Assembly (NCBI GenBank): GCA_030038715.1
Contig: JASHSO010000098.1
Location: 1 to 9,857, forward strand
DNA from: Streptosporangiaceae bacterium
GTDB lineage: Bacteria; Actinomycetota; Actinomycetes; Streptosporangiales; Streptosporangiaceae
Reading direction: 5' to 3'
Length of the DNA stretch: 9,857 nt
The notes below the pieces were generated by a model. It was not told where the DNA came from and did not search any database. It saw nothing but the letters and a program-made list of their open reading frames with translations. Both the position numbers and the translations under genes were made by a program. Of this stretch, positions 5,147 to 9,857 are shown in pieces; position 1 is the first letter of the stretch; every line of letters begins with the position of its first letter.

Positions 5147-5905
5147 TCACGCCGGGTTGCTGTACATGAGCGACCCGGGCGTGGTGAGCAACTGGCCCGT
5201 CTCGAGCCAGGTCTTCAGCCCAGAGAGGATCATCGGCCAGCCGCCGTACAGTTCGCTGTTCGCGCCCTCGCGGAGCTGGTCGTGGGTGACGACAAGGCGG
5301 CAGGAGTCGGCGACCGGCTCGATCTCCCAGGTGATCCTGCTCTCGCCTTCGCTGCGCACGTCGTCGCTCCACAGCGCGATCATCGTGTGCACGAGCCGCC
5401 GCGGCGGATCGACCTCGAGTATCACGCCATCGCCAAGCAGCGACCCCGCCGGGTGGCCGAGCTCGACACGCGAGCCGGGCGCCCAGTCCGAGACGACTCT
5501 GGCTCCGAACGTGTACTTGCTCCGGATCTCCGGGTCGGTGATCGCATGCCAGAGACGCTCGGGGGTCGTGCGGATGTAAATCTCGAAGACCTTTTCCATC
5601 GGAGCCTCCAGTCTCTCCTTGAGGTCGGCAAGGCCAGCCACCCACGGCTGCGCATACTTGCTGACCCACCTGTCGTGGATGAGCCGGATCGGAACCGGAT
5701 TCAGGAAGTGCAGCTTCTCCCGGCCGCGCCGCCTGGTCACCACGAGTCCTGCCGCTTCGAGTTGCCTTAGGTGCTTCATGACGCCAAAGCGCGTCATGGG
5801 GAAGCGTTCCTCTAGCGCGGTCAGGGTTTGACCGTCTTGCCGGAACAGCTCGTCCAGGAGCTCACGCCGGGTCGGATCGGCTAGCGCCTTGAACACCTCA
5901 TCCAC
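5147..5905 (-). CDS. ArsR-family HTH repressor fused to a SRPBCC (AHSA1/CalC-type) domain
   Basis: 252 residues from a GTG start (VDEVFKALADPTRRELLDEL). Residues 1-~95 are an ArsR winged helix: ADPTRRELLDEL, the recognition region MTRFGVMKHLRQLEAAGLV, and the wing RRRGREKLHFLNP. No CxC metal-binding motif is visible, so it is probably not a metal sensor. Residues ~103-252 are a SRPBCC/AHSA1 domain: MEKVFEIYIRTTPERLWHAI, then DWAPGSRVEL, WEIEPVADSCRLVVTHD, and GGWPMILSGLKTWLETG, a fold with a hydrophobic ligand cavity. In actinobacteria these two are very often separate neighbouring genes. Here they form one frame, and an internal Shine-Dalgarno and ATG mark the junction. The ligand is unknown. 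The promoter contains a near-palindromic operator, which suggests autorepression. The SRPBCC half could be the sensor for the HTH half or an independent effector. Confidence 0.92.
   Translation of the reverse strand: MDEVFKALADPTRRELLDELFRQDGQTLTALEERFPMTRFGVMKHLRQLEAAGLVVTRRRGREKLHFLNPVPIRLIHDRWVSKYAQPWVAGLADLKERLEAPMEKVFEIYIRTTPERLWHAITDPEIRSKYTFGARVVSDWAPGSRVELGHPAGSLLGDGVILEVDPPRRLVHTMIALWSDDVRSEGESRITWEIEPVADSCRLVVTHDQLREGANSELYGGWPMILSGLKTWLETGQLLTTPGSLMYSNPA
5597..5609 (-). promoter_or_regulatory. Internal ribosome binding site and ATG for the SRPBCC domain
   Basis: On the minus strand GGAGG (5605-5609), a 5-nt gap and ATG (5597-5599) fall in frame at M103, the exact place where free-standing SRPBCC proteins of this type begin (MEKVFEIYIRTT). 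The upstream ArsR frame has no stop before it. Initiation here would give a 150-residue SRPBCC-only product. Confidence 0.6.
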
Positions 5906-5912
5906 AGTCGCG

Positions 5913-5942
5913 AGAATAGGTGACTAATTGGTCACATGTCAA
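5913..5942 (-). promoter_or_regulatory. Promoter of the ArsR-SRPBCC gene
   Basis: On the minus strand TTGACA (5937-5942), an 18-nt spacer and TATTCT (5913-5918). The -10 ends 7 nt before the GTG at 5905, so the transcript is probably leaderless, in line with the lack of a Shine-Dalgarno. Confidence 0.7.
5920..5935. promoter_or_regulatory. Palindromic operator within the ArsR promoter
   Basis: GTGACTAATTGGTCAC: 16 bp, symmetric at all but one base pair of positions, lying wholly inside the -35/-10 spacer. Winged-helix ArsR dimers bind 12-2-12 type symmetric sites at such positions and block RNA polymerase. It is also about 60 nt upstream of the divergent DUF5996 gene, which it might influence. 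Confidence 0.65.
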
Positions 5943-5983
5943 GCGACGGACCGGGTCCTGTCAGCGTCCGGAGGCAGGCAGGT

Positions 5984-5989
5984 TAGCGT
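5984..5989 (+). promoter_or_regulatory. Candidate -10 box (TAGCGT) for the DUF5996 gene
   Basis: TAGCGT ends 6 nt before the ATG at 5996, consistent with a leaderless mRNA. The -35 region is weak. Confidence 0.35.
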
Positions 5990-5995
5990 GCATGC

Positions 5996-6916
5996 ATGTC
6001 TGATTCCTGGCCGGCCGCTTCCTATCAGCAGTGGAGCGCCACCTGCGACACACTGCACGCTCATACCCAGGTACTGGGCAAGCTCGCCGCAACGCTGGCC
6101 CCGCCTGAGCCGCAGTTGCAGCATGCGGCCCTCCGGCTCACGGCACGCGGATGGGAGACAGCACCGCTGGCGGCACCGGACGGCTCGGGCGTGCTCGTCG
6201 TGCTGCTCGATCTTCGTTCGCACCAGGCCGTTGTCGAGCACAACAACGGCCGGACCGAGCGCATACCGCTCGCCCCGGACAGACCGGTAGGGGAGGTAAC
6301 GCGCGAGCTCCTCGCGACTGTGCGCAGCCTCGCCGGTCCGGTCCAGATTGATCCAACACCACAGGAGGTGCCGTGGACGGCGCCGCTCGACTCCGACGAG
6401 GAACACGCGCGCTACGACCGCGATGAGGTCGATCGCTACTTCGCCGCGGCAACCCGGGCTGCCCTCGTGCTGGCTGAGTTCCGCGCGCCATTCCGCGGCC
6501 GTTCGACGCCAGTCAACGCCTGGTGGGGCTCGTTTGACCTCGCCGTCAGCCTGTTCTCCGGACGGCCGGCGGATCCGCCAGCTACCGACTTCATCATGCG
6601 CAACGCCATGAACGCGCAGGAAATCGCTATCGGCTGGTGGCCGGGCGACCCGCGCTACGAGCAGGCCGCGTTCTATGCCTACGCACATCCGGCTCCCGAG
6701 GGCTACGCCACCGGCTCGTTGTCACCGTCAGCAGCTCACTGGAACGACGCCCTGGGGGAGTACATCCTGGACTGGGACGACGTCCGCACGCAGGCTGAAC
6801 CGCACGCAGCGGCGCTCGAGTTCACCCGCTCCGCAGCGAACCACGCCTGCGCGGCGTGCCAGTGGGACCCCGAGCTTGCCGCAAGCGCGCTCGGAAATCC
6901 TCCGCCGGTGAGTTAG
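5996..6916 (+). CDS. DUF5996 family protein
   Basis: 306 residues, soluble, no signal peptide. It shows the conserved blocks I associate with DUF5996: an N-terminal aromatic segment (SWPAASYQQW, residues 4-13), HAHTQVLGKLAATLAPPEPQ (21-40), LRLTARGWETAPL (46-58), PVNAWWGSFDLAVSLFSG (172-189), EIAIGWWPGDPRYEQAAFYA (209-228) and WNDALGEYILDWDDVR (249-264). The family is widespread in bacteria and has no established function; the invariant Trp, His and Asp residues would suit a ligand pocket or enzyme, but I will not name one. The C-terminal ANHACAACQW segment has two cysteines two residues apart (C285, C288). The start is the ATG at 5996: it opens the conserved N-terminus and has no Shine-Dalgarno. 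It diverges from the ArsR-SRPBCC gene with a 90-nt shared upstream region, so the two may be co-regulated. Confidence 0.85.
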   Translation: MSDSWPAASYQQWSATCDTLHAHTQVLGKLAATLAPPEPQLQHAALRLTARGWETAPLAAPDGSGVLVVLLDLRSHQAVVEHNNGRTERIPLAPDRPVGEVTRELLATVRSLAGPVQIDPTPQEVPWTAPLDSDEEHARYDRDEVDRYFAAATRAALVLAEFRAPFRGRSTPVNAWWGSFDLAVSLFSGRPADPPATDFIMRNAMNAQEIAIGWWPGDPRYEQAAFYAYAHPAPEGYATGSLSPSAAHWNDALGEYILDWDDVRTQAEPHAAALEFTRSAANHACAACQWDPELAASALGNPPPVS

Positions 6917-6931
6917 GGCCGCTTCGGGGCA

Positions 6932-6961
6932 CCCTGGTCGGCGCATCCGGCAGAACCAGGG
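6932..6961 (+). terminator. Possible terminator hairpin after the DUF5996 gene
   Basis: CCCTGGT (6932-6938) and ACCAGGG (6955-6961) form 7-bp arms around a 16-nt GC-rich loop, starting 16 nt past the stop codon. There is no T run. The large loop makes this a moderate candidate at best. Confidence 0.35.
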
Positions 6962-6970
6962 CACAACTGC

Positions 6971-6993
6971 CTGTCATGCTGACCGCATGACAG
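6971..6993 (+). promoter_or_regulatory. Perfect hairpin that contains the AI-2E-family start codon
   Basis: CTGTCATGC (6971-6979) and GCATGACAG (6985-6993) pair perfectly around TGACC. The ATG at 6987-6989 lies inside the right arm. In RNA this would sequester the start codon; in DNA it is a 23-bp symmetric site that could be an operator. No Shine-Dalgarno is visible in front of this ATG. Confidence 0.6.
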
Positions 6994-8162
6994 ATGAGTC
7001 GCCGCCAGCTAGAACCCGTCGCGCCCGCGTCTGGCGAGAGGCAGAGGCCAGCGGGGTCCCGCTTCGCGCCATCCTCGTCTTTGTCGGCGTCGTGGTCTTG
7101 GCGTACCTGGCCGCAAAGGTGATCGACAGGATCCGCGATGTGATCCTGCTGCTCGTGGTGGCCGGGTTCGTCGCGGTGCTCCTGAACCCTCTCGTAGTCG
7201 TCTTGCAGCGCTGGCTGCGCCGACGCGGCATCGCCGTGGCCGTGGTGACGCTCTTGGCGGTGTGCGCCTTCGCCGCGCTGGCGGCGGCATTCGGCGATCC
7301 GCTGATCAACGCCATCAGCCACCTCGCGGACGCACTGCCGTCCTACGTCACAAGCGCCCAGCACGGTACGGGCTGGATCGGCCGTCTGGTGAAGCGGTAC
7401 CACCTGCAGACCTGGGTGACCAAGAACGCGCCCAAGCTGGCCGGGTACGGCCGGGACCTGGCTAAGCCCGCGCTCAGCCTCGGCAAGGGTGCGCTCTCGT
7501 TGCTCTTCTCGCTGTTGACGATCTTCGTGCTAGTAATTCTCTTCCTGCTTGAAGGGCCGAAGATGCGAGCTGGCTTGCTCGGGCTCATGTCCGCCGAGCG
7601 GGCCAGCCGCTACAGCGGGGTGGCGCGCGAGGTCAATCGCTCGGTGGTCGGCTACATGCTCGGTAACTTCGCCACGTCGGTGATAGCCGGAGTCACGGTG
7701 ATGGTGACCTTGCTCGTGCTCGGCGTCCCGTTCCCATACTTGTTGGCACTGTGGGTCGGCCTAGTCGACTTCCTGCCGATGATCGGTGGCGCGCTGGCAG
7801 GCATCCCGGTGGTGCTGATCGCGCTTGCACACTCGGAGACCGCCGGGATCGTCACGCTGCTCGTGTTCCTGGTCTACACCCAAGTGGAGAACCACCTGCT
7901 CAATCCGCTGATCATGAGCCGGACAGTGCGGATCAACCCGCTGCTGGTGCTGGTTTCGATCTTGGTCGGCGCGTCGATCGGCAGCTGGATTGGCGGACTC
8001 TTCGGTGGGTTCGCCGCAGCGCTGCTTGCCATCCCGCTGGCAGGCGCGTGTCAGGTGGTCGTACAGGAGGCATGGCGGACGACTGCACCTGCCTCAGGAA
8101 CCGGACCGGATAGCGGCATGGCAGAGCCCGCACTGGCTAACCCGGGGCCCGCGGCTGACTGA
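6987..8162 (+). CDS. AI-2E/PerM-family (UPF0118) integral membrane transporter
   Basis: 391 residues with the layout of this family: a basic cytoplasmic N-terminus (residues 1-25), three N-terminal membrane helices (about 26-45, 50-74, 82-103), a long soluble loop (~104-168), then helices at about 170-190, 224-247, 250-282, 286-303 and 318-358. Family hallmarks are PYLLALWVGLVDFLPMIGG (250-268), PxxLIA in the next helix, and YTQVENHLLNPLIMSRTVRI (297-316). Members include E. coli TqsA (AI-2 export) and PerM, and some act as Na+/H+ antiporters; substrate cannot be inferred. The tail after ~365 is a disordered P/G/A stretch. The ATG at 6987 starts the basic N-terminus. The 3' end overlaps the convergent Lrp gene by 26 nt. 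It lies 70 nt downstream of the DUF5996 gene and could be partly co-transcribed with it. Confidence 0.92.
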   Translation: MTDESPPARTRRARVWREAEASGVPLRAILVFVGVVVLAYLAAKVIDRIRDVILLLVVAGFVAVLLNPLVVVLQRWLRRRGIAVAVVTLLAVCAFAALAAAFGDPLINAISHLADALPSYVTSAQHGTGWIGRLVKRYHLQTWVTKNAPKLAGYGRDLAKPALSLGKGALSLLFSLLTIFVLVILFLLEGPKMRAGLLGLMSAERASRYSGVAREVNRSVVGYMLGNFATSVIAGVTVMVTLLVLGVPFPYLLALWVGLVDFLPMIGGALAGIPVVLIALAHSETAGIVTLLVFLVYTQVENHLLNPLIMSRTVRINPLLVLVSILVGASIGSWIGGLFGGFAAALLAIPLAGACQVVVQEAWRTTAPASGTGPDSGMAEPALANPGPAAD

Positions 8163-8673
8163 CTCCGTGACCGCCAGCGGCGCTACGGGTAGGTGCGGGT
8201 GACCCCTGGGCTGGCATCAGCGGCAGCCGGGACGGCGGCTTGATCTCCTCGAGCCGCAGGTAGGTCACCAGTCGCTGGCCGCCTCTGGCGGCCAGCGACG
8301 CAAGCACCCGCTGGAGTTCTGTGACGTTCCTGGCCACGACCGTCAACAGGTAGTCCATCTCGCCTGTGACGTTGTCCGCGGCGATGATCTCCGGCACGCC
8401 ATTGACGTGATCTTCGAACACGCGAGTCGAGCGCGGGTCATGGCGACCCAGAGTGGCAGCAACGTACATCTGCAGCGGGAATCCGGCGGCCTCCGGGTCG
8501 AGGCGGGCGCTGATGACGCGGATCACCCCGGATCGCTTCAGCCTGCGAACGCGGTTGAGCGTCGCCGCCGGGGAGAGGCCGACCAAGCGGGCTAGCTCGA
8601 CGTTGGTACGGTCCGCATCAGCTTGTAGCTCACTGAGCAACTGAAGGTCAACTTCATCAAGTTGGATGGCCAC
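8137..8673 (-). CDS. Lrp/AsnC-family transcriptional regulator
   Basis: 178 residues from a GTG start. Residues 1-60 form the AsnC helix-turn-helix (LDEVDLQLLSELQADADRTN, then VELARLVGLSPAATLNRVRR, then SGVIRVISARLDPEAAG). Residues ~65-145 form the RAM effector and oligomerisation domain with VTGEMDYLLTVVARNVTEL. Proteins of this family are dimers to octamers that sense amino acids or similar small molecules. The last ~33 residues (after EEIKPPSRLP) are a low-complexity P/G/A/S extension; the bases of the final eight codons overlap the end of the AI-2E-family gene read on the other strand. The GTG lacks a Shine-Dalgarno but sits 8 nt after TATTAT. It diverges from the EamA exporter gene with only 71 nt between them, the classic arrangement for an LysE/EamA-type exporter and its Lrp regulator, so that exporter is the likely target. 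Confidence 0.94.
   Translation of the reverse strand: MAIQLDEVDLQLLSELQADADRTNVELARLVGLSPAATLNRVRRLKRSGVIRVISARLDPEAAGFPLQMYVAATLGRHDPRSTRVFEDHVNGVPEIIAADNVTGEMDYLLTVVARNVTELQRVLASLAARGGQRLVTYLRLEEIKPPSRLPLMPAQGSPAPTRSAAGGHGVSQPRAPG
8271..8299. terminator. Perfect 13-bp hairpin inside the Lrp gene, possible terminator of the AI-2E-family transcript
   Basis: GTCGCTGGCCGCC (8271-8283), loop TCT, and its exact complement (8287-8299). It encodes part of ASLAARGGQRL in the Lrp RAM domain, so it is not a free intergenic signal. On the plus strand it lies 109 nt past the AI-2E-family stop, where convergent transcription should end. There is no T tract on either side. Confidence 0.5.
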
Positions 8674-8681
8674 ATTACCAA

Positions 8682-8687
8682 ATAATA
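8682..8687 (-). promoter_or_regulatory. Candidate -10 box (TATTAT) for the Lrp gene in an AT-rich patch
   Basis: TATTAT on the minus strand ends 8 nt before the GTG at 8673, suggesting a leaderless transcript. The surrounding 8672-8696 is the most AT-rich stretch in the window, as is usual for Lrp-controlled divergent promoters. I see no good -35 and no clear palindrome. Confidence 0.5.
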
Positions 8688-8744
8688 TCTTGCATACGAC
8701 GTCAGTGCCCGAATTGAGCCTCGGCCGTCGTCGAGGCTGGACGC

Positions 8745-9857
8745 ATGACCAGCAGCCGTCGCCTCGTCTTCCCTGCCCTGGCGGCCGCGGGAATCCTGTG
8801 GGGGACCACGGTCCCGCTGTCCAAGGTCGCCCTCGGCTGGCTGCCGCCCGCCTGGCTGGCCTTCGGCCGGTTTGCCATCGCGGCAGCCCTGCTGCTGGTG
8901 ATCAGCAGAACCAGGCTGCGTGCTGCGTGCAGTCCGGTCATCGTCGGCAGCGGCGCGCTCGGCTACGGCGGGGCGGTCCTGCTGCAGAACCTGGGTGTCC
9001 AGCGGACGAGCGTCACGCACGCGGCGCTGCTGATCGGGGCGACGCCTGTGCTGACTGCGATCATCGCGGCACTGCTGCGGCACAGCGTCGCCAGGCCGGC
9101 AGCCTGGGCCGGGTTCGGGGTGTCGCTGGCTGGGGTGGTGATCGTAGCGGGCGGCCAGGGCGCGGGCTCGACGCTGGGTGGCGACGGGCTGGTGCTGGCG
9201 GCGCAGCTGCTCTCGGCCTTGTTCACTGTCTCGCAGTCATGGCTGCTGCCAGGCCGCGACCCAGTCTCGGTCACTGCCGTGCAGTTGTCGGCTGCCGCTG
9301 TTGCCGTGCTGCCGGTCGCGCTGATCACCGAGACCGCGCCAGGCGTCCCGCACCACGCCGGGCCGGCGCTGGCGCTGGCAGGGCTTGTCGTGCTCGGCAC
9401 GGTGCTGCCGACCACGCTGTTCGCTTTCGGGCAGAGCCTGGTCTCGGCCGACGTGGCCGGTGCCTTCGTTAACCTCGAGCCGCTGGTAGGCGCCATCGCA
9501 GGCACCGTCGTCTTCGGCGATCCACTCTCGGTGCTTCAGGTGGCCGGCGGCGCAGCGATCGTCGCTGGGATCGGGCTGAGTAGCACGCAGGTGGTGCGGG
9601 CCGAGCGGGCTCGGCGGGACGAAATGCGAGCCGCTGCGATGCCGCTACCAGCCGCGTACTCGATCGCTCGCGCTGCAGCTGGGGCCGGGGTCGGTCGCAC
9701 ACGGAGCCAGCTGCGAGATCGTCAGCGTGCCAAGGCGTCTCAGCCCCGCGTCAAAGCAGGCTGCAGCGGCGCCGGAGGGCCGTCTGGCACCCGGCCGCTG
9801 TCCGGCCCGCCCGCCGGTCCCGGCCTGGGCTGGCCCGCCGAGCGTCCCGACAGTGAG
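8745..9857 (+). CDS. DMT-superfamily EamA transporter (exporter), 3' end beyond the window
   Basis: 371 codons, open to the window edge. Two EamA repeats are visible: residues ~7-135 (FPALAAAGILWGTTVPLSKV, then LQNLGVQRTSVTHAALLIGA) and ~148-282 (GLVLAAQLLSALFTVSQSWL, then ADVAGAFVNLEPLVGAIAG, the conserved LEP motif before the last helices). About ten membrane helices end near residue 280. EamA proteins typically stop soon after, at 290-310 residues. Here at least 85 more residues follow, basic then Pro/Gly-rich (RAERARRDEMRAA, later SGTRPLSGPPAGPG), with a visible drop in third-position G/C. The ATG at 8745 has GAGG 8 nt upstream. Divergent from the Lrp gene, it is its probable target; such exporters move amino acids or metabolites out of the cell. 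The substrate is not readable from sequence. Confidence 0.9.
   Translation, partial: MTSSRRLVFPALAAAGILWGTTVPLSKVALGWLPPAWLAFGRFAIAAALLLVISRTRLRAACSPVIVGSGALGYGGAVLLQNLGVQRTSVTHAALLIGATPVLTAIIAALLRHSVARPAAWAGFGVSLAGVVIVAGGQGAGSTLGGDGLVLAAQLLSALFTVSQSWLLPGRDPVSVTAVQLSAAAVAVLPVALITETAPGVPHHAGPALALAGLVVLGTVLPTTLFAFGQSLVSADVAGAFVNLEPLVGAIAGTVVFGDPLSVLQVAGGAAIVAGIGLSSTQVVRAERARRDEMRAAAMPLPAAYSIARAAAGAGVGRTRSQLRDRQRAKASQPRVKAGCSGAGGPSGTRPLSGPPAGPGLGWPAERPDSE

Noticed and set aside
5939..6688. A 249-codon minus-strand open frame opposite the DUF5996 gene
   Set aside because: It is antisense to conserved DUF5996 blocks and would overlap the ArsR promoter; no motif is recognisable.
8666..9472. A 268-codon plus-strand frame overlapping the EamA gene
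   Set aside because: It is the wrong frame of the transporter: no membrane segments, and Arg/Ala-rich composition. The frame starting at 8745 gives a complete EamA protein.

Overview
The window comes from a GC-rich actinobacterium. The evidence is the strong G/C bias at third codon positions, a maleylpyruvate-isomerase-type (mycothiol-dependent family) enzyme, an HbhA-like lysine/alanine-tailed coiled-coil protein, and several starts that look leaderless, with a TANNNT box 6-8 nt before the start codon. I cannot name the genus. It reads as ordinary chromosome: I see no rRNA, tRNA, CRISPR array, transposase gene, phage gene or recognised defence system.

Layout. Positions 1-5905 hold six genes, all on the minus strand. 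In transcription order, from high to low coordinate, they are: an ArsR-type repressor fused to a SRPBCC domain (5905-5147); an HbhA-like protein (5026-4436); a small XRE-type regulator (4358-3987); a two-domain CbiX/sirohydrochlorin-chelatase-like protein that has lost its expected metal-site histidines (3901-2891); a DinB/maleylpyruvate-isomerase-family protein (2714-1899); and a zinc metallopeptidase of family M13 cut off by the left edge (1697-1). Divergent from the ArsR fusion are two plus-strand genes: a DUF5996 protein (5996-6916) and an AI-2E/PerM-family membrane protein (6987-8162). The latter runs convergently into an Lrp/AsnC regulator (8673-8137), with a 26-nt overlap of coding ends. 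Divergent from the Lrp gene is a DMT/EamA exporter (8745 to the right edge).

How the pieces may work together. The ArsR fusion carries a near-palindrome inside the spacer of its own promoter, which fits autorepression. It also has a good internal Shine-Dalgarno and ATG at the domain junction, so the SRPBCC domain may also be made alone. The HbhA-like and XRE genes are neighbours, as hbhA and its upstream regulator gene are in mycobacteria, but in the opposite order; a strong hairpin between them may limit read-through. The HbhA-like and CbiX-like proteins both carry 7-residue tandem repeats near the N-terminus. The Lrp/EamA divergent pair is the usual arrangement for a small-molecule-responsive regulator and the exporter it controls.

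Intergenic DNA is short throughout (the longest gaps are about 200 nt) and consists mainly of hairpins and promoter-like boxes. The points most worth a second look are the internal translation start in the ArsR-SRPBCC fusion, the active-site-less CbiX protein with its repeat tail, the start codon of the AI-2E gene buried in a perfect hairpin, and a long imperfect inverted repeat at 1757-1819.
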